From: Aquilaria yunnanensis
Taxonomy: Eukaryota > Streptophyta > Magnoliopsida > Malvales > Thymelaeaceae
DNA length: 64,000 nucleotides
NCBI GenBank assembly: GCA_039654915.1
Contig: CM077595.1
Coordinates: 49,073,501 to 49,137,500, forward strand
Direction of reading: 5' to 3'
How positions within the stretch are numbered: position 1 is the first letter of the stretch; each line of letters begins with the position of its first letter. A program made the position numbers and the translations under genes. The notes beneath the pieces are model-generated. The model saw only the letters and a program-made list of their open reading frames with translations, did no database searches and was not told where the DNA came from. This document shows positions 32,667-43,888 of this stretch, piece after piece.

Positions 32667-33533
32667 TGATAGCCAAAGGCTATCGCCTCAATCTGGCCGA
32701 ACACCCTACCACAACAATGGCCAGAAGAACTGGCGATTCCCGGGAACAGGTGGAATCATGCACCTCGGGAGATAGCCGGAGAGCCCCGAGCCTCGGCACG
32801 CCAGTAAAACTTGAGGACTCCATTCGCCCCCCAAGGTTGTGAACAGCGCGCCTTCGGAAAAGTGGCACCAGACATTGCTGCCCGAACATGATATCCCCGA
32901 AGGCGGAACCCCCTGGAACTGGGAACCCCCGAACTGAGGGTATGCTTCCCGAAGAGGCTCTGTCCGAACTAGAGGACGACCTCGCCCAGGGACCTCGGGA
33001 GTACGGCAGGCGCATTTAAGGAAGCATTTAAGGAAGCCTCTGACACGTCCCACCACAGACGTAAAAAGTCGCCCTGACGCGCAGACGCCATCAGAATCAC
33101 ATCATGGCCCGTCTCAGCACAAGGCTCGAGGCCATCTAGTTACCAACTATCTGTCCCCTACGCCCAGAAGTTCAGGAGCATCCGACCGCACACGTGTCAT
33201 GATCTGAACGGGCTAGGTATTCCTATATATACAGGAAATAAATACTTGACAGAAGGTTGATAGGCCGGAGATACAGCTCCCACACTCTGAGAAAATACCA
33301 GGCGAGACTTTTCTGCCTTTCTCTTTGAGCTAGTGACTTTCCCCTTTTTCCGGCCACCACTGACTTGGGCGTCGGAGGCTCCCCCCCCGGAAAAACACTC
33401 TGGGGGCCTCCTAACCCTATTTTCCAGCTTTTCAGGTACTCTCCTTGGGGCGATCCACCTTCCAGGCGTTCTTCCTCCTAGAAGTCTCCTCAGCAGTCAT
33501 CATGACTCACAACGATGAGGCCCAAGGCCATCA
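32667..33533 (+). repeat. Element C 5' LTR (867 bp)
   Basis: TGATAGCCAAAGGCTATC to GGCCATCA. G-box CACGTG at 33191-33196, TATATATA at 33224-33231, and proposed gag ATG at 33502-33504. Confidence 0.96.
33191..33231 (+). promoter_or_regulatory. LTR promoter of element C: G-box and TATA box
   Basis: ACACGTGTCATGATCTGAAC followed by CCTATATATACAGG. The same module is present in A. In the 3' LTR the G-box has decayed to CACATG (about 43543). Confidence 0.6.
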
Positions 33534-35977
33534 TTTGGCGCCGTCTGTGGGAACCCGCTCGTAAATCGCCGTCGTTGAGACTCGGCGTTCTAAGGACAAG
33601 GGACTCCCAAGGTCCTCGTCCGCACCTGAGATACAACCGGCCGCTGAGCAGACACTCCCAGAGACTTCTATGCCCGAGGAGGACCGCCCTCTGGTAATCA
33701 CCATGAGCTTCTTGAGGGACTTTCAGCGCTCGGTCGTTGCTGAAATGACTCAGCAGATCGACCGAAGATGGCCACAGCAGTCACAGGCCCAGAAACCCTC
33801 CTCATCAGCACGCCCTCGGGAGAGAAGCCCCAAGTCTACACACCGCAGTTCAGGAAGTGGAGAGCCTCGCGGAGAATCATCCACAGAAGATATAGCCCTC
33901 GGGAAACGGCCTGTGGGACAAACCGGGTCCAAGCGACCGAGAGTCTCACAGCGAAGCAGTTCGTCGCCCGAGGCGAGGTCCCTGACCCCTCCGCGCCGAA
34001 CTCGCTCCCCGAAAAGGCACCGTCGATCTCTCTCCCGCGAAAATGGTCCTAGCGCCACTGCGCTCATGGAAAGGATATTGGCACGGCTGGACAGAGTGGA
34101 GAAGCAAGTGACCAGAAAACCCGTTTGGGACAGGCTGTCGGGGGCATTATGCGAAGATGGCTCCCCGTTTATTCGCGCCGTCGTTGAGGCAGCTATGCCA
34201 GGCGACTTCAGAGTGCCTAGGCTGGAGATCTATGACGGCCGGACTGATCCACAGGCCCATCTGACGAAGTACAGGCGGAGCATGATAATGCACGGAGCTG
34301 ATGACGCTACCATGTGCAAATGCTTCGAAGTCACCCTCACGGGCCCAGCAACAGCATGGTACAATTCCTTGCCCCCAGGGACTATCACTGAGTTTCAGGA
34401 GTTGTCCACAGCCTTCACCCAGCAGTTCATTGCGAGCAGGCCGACGGCCAAAATGCCTGTGCAGATGTTCGACATAGAGCAGAGAAACGGAGAGACGATC
34501 CGAGACTATGTCGAACGGTTCAACAAGGAAGCACTCAGCGTCCCGGACTTCCGTCCCGAAATCCGCATCCTCGCTATGACACGAGTTCTCAAAGGACCCC
34601 CCGGAGACCCTCGGAGAATTTTACCGAAGGGCAGAGTAGCACATGACAGCCGAGGAATTGAGGATGGCGGGGCCGAAGTCTGATCATCACCACGCTGAAG
34701 GGTCCAGTCAGCAAGCTCGGCATCTTTCTAAACACACAGGTCGACCACGACGAATGCGAGGAAGGAAACCTCAAAGTTTCACGCCCTTGAGCACGACACG
34801 GACCAACATTCTCATGGCGCTGGAAAGGCAAGGGACGTAGATTCGGCGGCCAAAGGCCATGGCCGCCGATAATAAGAAGAATGCCAAGAAGTTCTGCCAG
34901 TTTCATTGCGACCACGGACATGACACCGAAGACTGCTTCCAGCTGAAGAAGTACATAGAGTCGCTGATCAAACAGGGCCAGCTTCGCAAATACCTGCGGA
35001 TGCCCTCCCCAAAAGGCAGAAAAGAGGAGGAAGAGAGGGCCGAAAACGAGGACTATGACTCAGACAGGCGGAGAAACAGAAGTCCAAAAAGGCGCCTTCC
35101 ACCTCCAGTAGGGGTCATCCAAACCATCACCACGGGGCTCCCATCCTCGGAAAGAAAGCGGAAGGCCAGAGAAATTGCGGTTATGGAGTATCAAAGTCCA
35201 TCAAAGAAACTGGCTCGCAAAGATGGCTCCACCGTCGTCTTCCCCCACGACGACCCACTGCTGATAATGGCGAGAATAAGGAACTAGGACGTCAAGAGAG
35301 TGTTGCTTGATGATGGCTCAAATGCTGACGTCCTATTTTCGCACTTACTGCTGAGCTTGGGCATCTCCAGCAGCAAGCTTAAACCTGTCACCACGCCCAC
35401 CTTTGGCGTTGGGCCATCCGAACTACCCGTCCTCGGATGGATCGACCTCCCCTTGATGATAAAAGGCACTTCGGTAGACGGAGCAGCTGAGTTGTACGCG
35501 TCCACAATGGCAAGATTCATCGTCATGGACGTCCCGTCTTCGTACAACGCCATCCTTGGAAGGCAGACTCAAGGGAACCTGCACATTCGCCCCGATGTGA
35601 AGTACTTGACTGTCACATTCGCCACCAAGGATGGAGATGCAGAGGTCTTCATCGACCAAGCCGAGGTAAGAAAGGTGTTTGTAAAAGCACGAAAGGCTCC
35701 GGCAAACAACTCTACACAAACAGTGGAGGCAAAGGCGGAGGAGAAAGGCAAAGAAGGAAATCCCGCAGAAGCAGAAATGGAAGCAGTAGATCTTGTCCCA
35801 GGACAGTCTACCCGAATAGGGAAGAGCTTGGCCAAAGGTGATAAGGAAATTCTTGTATCCTTTCTGCTGAAAAATAAAGATCTGTTTGCCTACTCGCCGA
35901 AAGACATGCCAGGAGTGAACCCTGGCATAATACAGCACAGCCTCAAAGTAAGCCCGGAAGCAAAGCCTATCAGGTAA
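33502..35977 (+). pseudogene. gag-pro: Element C gag-protease, starting in the LTR
   Basis: The frame from ATG 33502 crosses the LTR end and PBS, is stopped by TAA at 33562 (CAA in B), and continues in phase to 34583 through MSFLRDFQRS (33703) and the capsid region. A 32-bp deletion at about 34582, between two ACG triplets, shifts the frame. Further stops: TAG 34838, TAG 35285 (TGG elsewhere) and TAA 35975. Zinc knuckle near 34890-34940 (one His reads Cys: FHCDHGHDTEDC). Protease LLDDGSNADVLF at 35303-35340 is intact. The order and length match A and B. Confidence 0.9.
33536..33555 (+). other. Primer binding site of element C
   Basis: TGGCGCCGTCTGTGGGAA starts two bases after the LTR end. 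It is tRNA-Asp-like in its first nine bases. It also lies inside the proposed gag reading frame, where it reads L-A-P-S-V-G-T. Confidence 0.8.
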
Positions 35978-38968
35978 AAGAAATGAAGCATCTCAGCCCA
36001 CAAAAGCAACTTCGTGAGAACCGAAGTCCAGCGCCTATTGGATGCTGAAGTTATCAGGGAGGTAAAATACCCCGAATGGTTAAGCAACGTGGTCATCGCC
36101 ACAAAAGAAGGTAGCAGCAAACTCTGGATGTGCATCGATTTCAGAAACTTGAACGATGCTTGCCCGAAAGACTCATTTCCCCTCCCGCCAATAGATCAAC
36201 TGGTAGATTCAACGGCCGAATACGGGCTCCTGAGCTTCCTAGATGCCTTCAGCGGCTACCATCAGATAAAGATGGACCCCAAAGATGAAGAGAAAACTGC
36301 CTTCATCACTGAGGGAGGAACGTACTGCTATGTTAGAATGCCCTTCGGGCTAAAAAATGCAGGAGCCACCTACCAGAGACTGATGAACAAGGTCTTCAAG
36401 GACCAAATGGGGAGAAACATGGAGGTATATGTTGATGATATGATAGTCAAAAGCAAGCTGCCCGGCTACCACGTTGCAGATTTGGAGGAAACCTTCCAAA
36501 AGCTCAGAGCCTTCGGGATTCGCCTTAATCCCGAGAAATGTATCTTCGGCGTGACATCGGGAAAATTCCTTGGGTACATGGTATCCGAAAGAGGCATCGA
36601 CGCCAATCCTGAGAAGATTAAGGCTCTGCTTGAGTTCCGAACTCCTGCCACAGTCAAAGACGTGCAGAGACTAACCGGAAGAATAACCTCTCTGAGCAGG
36701 TTTATTTCCAAGTACGGAGATAGGTGTAGACCTTTCTTCAAAGTCCTCACAAAGGCAGCAAAGATGGAAGGCGACCTCGGAAGAAACAATCATCCTTGGG
36801 ATGAAGATTGCCAAAAGGCCTGGGAAGAACTCAAAGTCTACCTGGCCAGCCTGCCGACTCTGCGACAACCTCGGGAGGGAGAACCCCTCGTACTGTACCT
36901 CGCCGTCACAGAAAAGGCCGTGAGCTCGGTCCTGGTAAAAGAAGAAGGGCCGAAACAATGGCCGGTCTACTACGTCAGCAAGTCCCTGCATGGCGCCGAA
37001 GTCAGGTACCCTTTGCTTCAAGAAGCTATATACGCCTTGGTGCTTGCAGGAAGAAGACTGCGACCATATTTCCAGGCTCACCCCATCATCGTCCAAAGTA
37101 GTCTACCACTACGGGATGTTATGAAGAGAGTTGATCATTCGGGAAGGCTCTCCAAGTGGTGCATAGAGCTTGGCGAACACGAAATCACGTATGAGCCTCG
37201 GAAGGCCATAAAAGCCCAAGCATTGGCAGATTTTATCGCCGAAATACCCACCACTGAGGAGAACCACTCAGATCCGGAAGAAGGTGAGCCAGAATGGACC
37301 TTGCATGTTGACGGAGCCTCGGGGTCCGAACACCAGGGAGCTGGAATAGTTATCAGAGGACCCGAAGGCCTACAGGTGATGAAGGCTATCAAGTTCAGCT
37401 TCAACGTCACCAATAATGTGGCTGAGTATGAAGCCCTCATAGCGGGATTACGCTTGGCCAGAAAGATTGGCGTGAGAAACTTAAGGGCTCACAGCGATTC
37501 CCAGCTGGTGGTTCGGCAGACGGCAGGAGATTGTGGGGCGAAGGACCCAATCTTGGCAAAATACCACGAGCTGGTAACAAAACTCATCCAAGAATTTGAC
37601 GCCGTGCGGATCGAAAATGTACCCCGGCGGAATAACACTGAGGCAGATTGCTTAGCGAAGTCCAAAACATACACCGAGGTGCTAGACCATCCAAGCATCT
37701 CCGTGCTAAGCGTAACGACCTTGGGAACAGGGTGGAAGGACCCCATAAAGAAATACCTCGCAGAGAATGAGCTTCCCGAAGACGCCGGCAATGCTGCAAG
37801 ACTGCGAAGACGCGCCGGAAGATTCTTCCTGATTGGTGAAGAGTTATATCGGCAAGGATATGCAAATCCGCTGCAGAGATGTGTGGGCGAAGAGGATACT
37901 GAGATGGTCCTCGAAGAAGTTCACGAAGGCATGTGCGGCTCGCACATTGGAACTGATGCCCTTGCAGCAGTGATACTCCGCCAAGGATACTTCTGGCCTA
38001 CCCTGAGAAAGGACGCAAGGCAGTTCGTCCAGAAGTGCGGTAGTTGCCAGAGACATGCAAAAATCCAGAGGATACCCTCGGAAATGGTAACGTCGGCAGA
38101 CTATCCTTGGCCCTTCGCAGTCTAGGGTATAGACCTCATTGGGCCACTCCCCACAGCGCCCGGAGGCGTGAAATTCTGCGTGGTAGCAGTGGACTATTTC
38201 TCAAAGTGGGTAGAGGCAGAACCGCTAACAACTATCTTGGCAAAAGAAGTGCAGAAGTTCGTATAGAAGAACATCGTATGCAGATTTGGCATACCGAGGG
38301 TACTAGTAGCTGATTATGGATCCCAGTTCATAGACAAAGGATTCCAAGAATTCATCAGCGACCTCGGAATAAAGATGCACTTCGCCCCAGTAGCTCACCC
38401 CCAAAGCAATGGGCAGGTGGAAGTATCAAACAGGACCATAAAAGATGGCCTGAAAAAGAGACTTGGGGAAGCCAAAGGGAAATGGCCAGGAGAACTCCAA
38501 AGTGTATTATGCAGCTACCGAACGACGCCACGAAGAGCCACAGGGGAAACTCCCTTCTCACTCGTCTTCGGAACAGAGGCCATTATCCCAATAGAGATAG
38601 TTCAGCCTTCAATACGGGTGCAAGTATTTGATGAAGGCGGAAACGACCTCGGTCTGAGAACTAAGCTCGACCTTGTGACCGAACACAGAGAAATAGCCGA
38701 GCTGAGAAGAAAAGCTTTCCAGCAAAGAGTGGCCGCGGCTATCAACTTAAAAGCCAGGCCAAAAGAAATCAAAAAAGGAGACCTCGTTCTCTGAAAGGCC
38801 GACTTTGCACCCCGAAGGCCATCTCACGGAGTACTTCGCGCAAATTGGGAAGGACCTTATCTGGTTCTCGCCGAAGTACGAAAAGGCGTGTACAAGCTTG
38901 GCGACGCTGAAGGCGTAGAATTGAAAAACACTTGGCATTCAGACGCCTTGAAAAAATTCTACGCCTAA
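35978..38968 (+). pseudogene. pol: Element C pol: RT, two RNase H domains, integrase (stops)
   Basis: 703 codons are open at 36014-38125: RT with YVDD near 36430, the RNase H adjoining RT without its catalytic Asp (LYLAVTEKA), archaeal RNase H (VDGASGSEHQG near 37310) and the integrase zinc module. In-frame stops: TGA 35984, TAG 38123 (TGG in A/B), TAG 38264 (TGG) and TGA 38792 (CGA). Near the second integrase Asp, ADNG has become ADYG. The end KKFYA-stop at 38968 matches A and B. Confidence 0.92.
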
Positions 38969-39116
38969 GATTGAGCGGAAGAGATATATTGTACAAGAAA
39001 TATTCTAAGTACAGAATGGTCTGGAGAAGAATGGTCTTGAGAAAAATTCTTAAGTATACCAAATTGTCCAAGACAGAATTCCGCGAAGGTGCTCGCCACG
39101 AAAAAAGCAGATGTGA

Positions 39117-39705
39117 CTTCCCGAAGGCCCTTGAGCCACTATGCTCGGGAAAAATGGGAAACAAGAATCTTGCAAAGGTACTCGGCATAATCAGTGCAGA
39201 GAAAATTTTCCGAACACCCTTGAGCGTACATGCTCGGGAAAAAGGGAAAGCAAGAATCTCGCAAAAGTACACGCCAAAACAAAAGCAGAGGTTATTTCCG
39301 AACACCCTTGAGCGAACATGCTCGGGAAAAAGGGAAAGCAAGAATCTCGCAAAAGTACACGCCAAAACAAAAGCAGAGGTTATTTCCGAACACCCTTGAG
39401 CGAACGTGCTCGGGAAAAAGGGAAATGAGGAATCTCGTGAAAATTTTCCTAAGGCCCTTGAGCAAATTTGCTCGGGACAATAGGAAGACAGAAAAATTTG
39501 GCTGAAGGTTTCCTGAAGTCCCTTGAGCGAACATGTTCGGGATAAAAGGGAACAAAAAGCCTGCAAAAGACTTAGCCAAATTTTTACAAACTTTCCAGAA
39601 AGTCTTTTGAGCGAAGCACACTCGGGACAAAGGAAGGTAAAAAGTTTCTTTGGTTGCAGGTTTCCCGAAAGTCTCTTGAGCGAACGTGTTCGGGACAGTG
39701 GAAAT
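39117..39705 (+). repeat. Palindrome-core tandem array of element C
   Basis: Eight cores of the form CCCTTGAGCGAACATGCTCG occur near 39127, 39218, 39305, 39392, 39456, 39518, 39605 and 39674. Two consecutive units of 87 bp (about 39232-39406) are nearly identical. The array lies between the convergent stops of pol (38968) and the antisense gene (39828). Confidence 0.87.
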
Positions 39706-39827
39706 GAAGAAACTTGCAAGAAAGGACTTAGCCAAAAGATTGTTCACTTAGAGCAAACGCCGCCTTACAAAAGAAGTGTCCAAAGAAGGAGCACAAAGGA
39801 GAAAAATAAGAGGAGCCCTAAAGCAAA

Positions 39828-42178
39828 CTAGGGAGAGCCAGGCGGACGAAGACCAGGAAGCTTCAGATGCTCGACCTTGGACCACTGCCACCGAGGTCCC
39901 TCAGGAATATTTAGGCCCTCCAGAAAAGAGAGGTCCAAATCTGGGAACCTCTGCAGGACCTGGTGCCGAGCAAGGCAGAAGCCGTCCTGAAAGGTGACCT
40001 TGGCCATTTGATCAGAAGTATGTTTTTGAACGCCAAGGACGTTGACCTCGTCCCTCAGCTCAGCAACCTCCTCTTCCAGCTCGCTTATCCCCAGCGTCTC
40101 TCCGGACTCCTTCTTCAGAGCCTCGACCTCGGCTCGAAGAGCATTGTTCTCATCCGTCAACCTCGACGCAAGACTGTCAGAAATAGCCTTGTCCTTGACA
40201 AGATCTCCGTTGGCGGCGAGCAGCCCCTTTACTTGGTCGCCGAGGTCGGCAATCTTCCGGGAGGAGTCCTTTTCAAGTTCTTCTCTTTTCTTCGAGAACT
40301 CGTCCCGAACGGCGGCGATTTGCTGAGAACAATCTGCTGTCAACTACTGGTTGCTGGCGATCACCTTCGCAAGCGAAGCCTTCGCTTCACTGAGTTCCCG
40401 CGAAGTCGCATCCTTGGAGGCAGCCTGTCTGGCCACCCGAACTCGGAGATAACCAGCGTACTCTAGCAGCTACGGCAAGGCAAAAGTCCAGGTTAGTACA
40501 AGTCTAAACACTTAGAAAATTGAGGAAAAAGAGTGTAAAGACTATACCTGAGCAGCATGCTCGGTGACTTTTGCGGCGAGGGTATTATCCCCCGGGTGAG
40601 CCGCCGCAATGGCCCGGAAGGAGGCGTCAGTGGTCATCCCCTTCCAAATCTCCTTTGTCATTTTTGGACAATCGTCGGAGAGCAAATTCATATCCTTCGT
40701 GATTGTCCAAAAGGGCTCCAAGGGGATCTTCCCCTCAGGGATTATGGCATCGCGGAGGGCCCGTTTCCTCTCATGAATGGCCCTCCAGCCAGCAGCAAGG
40801 GGCTCCTCTGAAAGTAAGAAGGAAGTTAGGAGCAGAAGAAAATTTCGCGAAAGGTAAAGGAGCTGAACTTCGCCTGAAGGCATACCTGGAGGAACCTCGG
40901 AGACAGTGTCCTCGGGATCCTCGGGCCCCTCGGAAGAAAGACCCTTACCCTTCTGCCGATACCGCTCCTCGGCAGTGGGTACTTCTACCACTACAGTGTT
41001 TCTGGGGGCCTCGAGGTCGGAAGGAGGCACCTCGGCGGAAGTAGCGGGGACCTCGGCCGGTGGAATTTCAACAACACCAGCCTCTTCGCCAGCTTCTTCT
41101 TCCAAAAGCTCTGGCTGAGGAGGCTGGAGAGCCTTCCTAGCTCATTTCGCCGAGGGTCCTGCCCCTGTCGTCTTCCTTCTTCGGGAAGCCGCCTTCTTTG
41201 TCTGCTCCCCCTTCTCCACTTGGCCAGAAAAGAGGGCCTTGTAATAGGCGGCAGCCCCATCGCCCATCTCTGAAAAAGAAAAGAAATATCAGCGTAAGTC
41301 CGAGGAAAAAGTATAAAGGGATGGAAGATTACTCACTTTCGGCAAAAGTTTCGAAAGAAGTCTCCCCCTTAAGGAGCTTGACCAGCCAGGAGTCTTTCCC
41401 GGCGATGGCGGGAGCGGGCATGTTGAGGTCAGTCACGTGCTCCTTAACCACTTTCAGCTCCCGAAGGACTTCTTCGGTCATCAACCTCCAGTTGATAGGA
41501 AAGGGGTAAAGAGCACGAGGAGAGACCTCGGGATCCCAGTCAGCGACTGCCCGAATGTGGGCGTCGAAATCCGCGAACACGGAAGCCAACGGTTGGGGTC
41601 AGCAGCATCCTCGGATCTACGACGTCTGCGTTCAGCACTCCCTGAGCCCACCTGGTCGGGACATCAGACCAGTTCTTATCCACCTTTAGGAAAAAGAACT
41701 TAGGCTGCCACCCCCGCCAGCTATCCTTCGTGTCGAAGGTGAAGGTGAATTTTTTGCTCCCGGATCCCCGAGGCAGCAGGAAATAGAAGCCACCCTTCGG
41801 GACCACATAGAGCTTGTAGTACTGCATGAAAATGATGAAGTGGGGCTCTATCCCGAACACGCCACACATGCAGAGGTAGGCATTAAAATAGCAGTACGCG
41901 TTCGGGGGAAGCTGGTTCACAGCAATGCCATGGAATTGGCAGAACTCGCAAACCACCTTCGGGGGAGGATACCGAAGTCCGGCCTTCAGTTGGGCTCGGA
42001 AGACGGTAACCTCATCGCCACGGTTTGAAAAAGCAAAATGGCTAGAACGAGGCAGCCTGGTCACAGCGTAAGACGGAAGAAAGAATTTTTTCTTCCACCT
42101 CTCTAGTTTTTCGGGGGTGGTACAGCAAGGATGGGCCAGAAGAGGTTTCCAACTCTCGGGAACAAGCATCGTAGACAT
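39828..42178 (-). pseudogene. Element C antisense gene, four exons, disrupted
   Basis: Exons 42178-41337, 41269-40886, 40807-40548 and 40469-39828. Exons 2 and 3 have exactly the lengths of B (384 and 260), and the intron ends are the same. The start MSTMLVPESW matches B. One extra A near 41594 shifts the frame in exon 1. A TGA in exon 2 (about 41142, CGA in B) and a TAG in exon 4 (about 40341, CAG in B) also break it. Exon 4 is complete to the shared C-terminus (LPGLRPPGSP). With the indels of B and C ignored, the family protein is 708 residues long. Confidence 0.87.
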
Positions 42179-42465
42179 GAAAAAGAGTTTGCGATGGAAA
42201 AGAAAATAGTTTCCAGAAAAAACTCAGAAGACGAGTTTAGAAAAAACAACAGTTTTCCAGAAAAACTCAGAAAAACAGAGGAATCAGAGTACTCTGGAAA
42301 TCAAAACCCACCAAAAGATTTGCCTGAGGACGCCGTCGTGAAAGTTGGTAGGAAAAGCTCTGATTAAAGAAGCTCCGCCACAAAAAGCAAGATAAAACGC
42401 AAGAACAGAGGGCAAAGCAGAGAGAGAGCAGAAAAACAGTAAGTGGGACTTATGATGGAATGGGC

Positions 42466-42473
42466 TATTTATA
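42466..42473 (-). promoter_or_regulatory. TATA box of element C antisense gene
   Basis: GGCCTATAAATAGCCC on the minus strand, about 290 bp upstream of the ATG at 42178, the same as in B. Confidence 0.7.
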
Positions 42474-42776
42474 GGCCAAAGGTGGGTAACCGAAAAGACA
42501 TCATAAGTACCCATTGGAGGCGAACCGTCGCCGTAACTGCCCGCTGCACCCGAAAAGGCGCGCCCTCTGTAAATGACGCGCCTCTCCTCCAATGGCAAGA
42601 AGCCGCGTGTCAACCGCTGCGCAGAAATAGGGGACGTGCCTCCCCAAACGTCCCTGGAAAACCGGGACACACCTCCTGATTGGGACACGTCGTTTGACAT
42701 CCCTGAGAAATGGAGACGCGCCGCTCAGTCTGACACGCTTGGCCATCAGACCTGCAGAAATAAAAAGCAAGCCACC

Positions 42777-42945
42777 TCGAGGACACCAAGAGACAGGATA
42801 TGGCTGAACAGCCCATGACTTTTGGGCAAGAGATGTATCTTCGGTACAGGCTTTGCCTCGGAGACACCAAAGAATAGGCCAAGGCCGAACAGCCCAGACC
42901 CTCGGGCAAAAGGTGCGACCTCGGAACAGGTTTTGCTTCCCAACA
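42777..42945 (+). repeat. About 80-bp tandem repeats upstream of antisense promoter (C)
   Basis: Two imperfect units start near 42777 and 42857, sharing GAGACACCAA, GGC(T/C)GAACAGCCCA and GGGCAA(A/G)AG pieces. They correspond to those in A and B. Confidence 0.68.
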
Positions 42946-43004
42946 AGACTCCCAACAACAACCTCGGAAAGAGATGCAAACCGAAGTCTTCACTTCAGCT
43001 TTCC

Positions 43005-43013
43005 AGAGGGGGG
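43005..43013 (+). other. Polypurine tract of element C
   Basis: AGAGGGGGG, four bases before the 3' LTR. Confidence 0.8.
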
Positions 43014-43017
43014 CATG

Positions 43018-43883
43018 TGATAGCCAAAGGCTATCGCCTCAATCTGGCCGAACACCCTGCCACAACAATGGCCAGAAGAACTGGCGCTTCCCGGGAACAG
43101 GTGGAATCATGCACCTCGGGAGATAGCCGGAGAACCCCGAGCCTCGGCACGCCAGTAAAACTTGAGGACTCCATTCGCCCCCCAAGGTTGTGAACAGCGC
43201 GCCTTCGGAAAAGTGGCACCAGACATTGCTGACCGAACATGATATCCCCGAAGGCGGAACCCCCTGGAACTGGGAACCCCCGAACTGAGGGTATGCTTCC
43301 CGAAGAGGCTCTGTCCGAACTAGAGGACGACCTCGCCCAGGGACCTCGGGAGTACGGCAGGCACATTTAAGGAAGCATTTAAGGAAGCCTCTGACACGTC
43401 CCACCACAGACGTAAAAAGTCGCCCTGACGCGCAGATGCCATCAGAATCACATCATGGCCCGTCTCAGCACAAGGCTCGAGGCCATCTAGTTACCAACTA
43501 TCTGTCCCCTACGCCCAGAAGTTCAGGAGCATCCGACCGCACACATGTCATGATCTGAACGGGCTAGGTATTCCTATATATACAGGAAATAAATACTTGA
43601 CAGGAGGTTGGTAGGCCGGAGATACAGCTCCCACACTCTGAGAAAATACCAGGCGAGACTTTTCTGCCTTTCTCTTTGAGCTAGTGACTTTCCCCTTTTT
43701 CCGGCCACCACTGACTTGGGCGTCGGAGGCTCCCCCCCGGAAAAACACTCCGGGGGCCTCCTAACCTTGTTTTCCAGCTTTTTAGGTACTCTCCTTGGGG
43801 CGATCCACCTTCCAGGCGTTCTTCCTCCTAGAAGTCTCCTCAGCAGTCATCATGACTCACAACGATGAGGCCCAAGGCCATCA
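43018..43883 (+). repeat. Element C 3' LTR (866 bp)
   Basis: Same termini as the 5' LTR, with about 13 substitutions and one indel in a C-run; several are CpG to TpG or CpA. It is followed by TSD AGTAT. TATA box at 43575-43582. Confidence 0.96.
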
Positions 43884-43888
43884 AGTAT

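Larger units (their letters stand above)
32667..43883 (+). mobile_element. Element C: complete Tat-lineage Ty3/gypsy retrotransposon
   Basis: An 11,217-bp element with LTRs 32667-33533 (867 bp) and 43018-43883 (866 bp). The target duplication AGTAT lies at 32662-32666 and 43884-43888. PBS 33536, polypurine tract 43005-43013. The LTRs differ by about 13 substitutions and one indel by eye (about 1.5%). It is the same family as B, in opposite orientation, and inserted in the LINE, whose reading resumes at 43889. Gag has a 32-bp deletion, and gag-pol carries at least eight in-frame stops. The antisense gene (42178 to 39828) has one insertion and at least two stops. Confidence 0.97.

Noticed and set aside
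38769..39719. 316-codon minus-strand frame over the C array
   Set aside because: Overlaps the end of pol and the tandem array only; the antisense gene ends at 39828, and its stop codon is shared with B.
32667..43883. Possible endogenous pararetrovirus
   Set aside because: An integrase, paired LTRs and a 5-bp TSD are present; no movement or coat protein motif was seen. It is an LTR retrotransposon.
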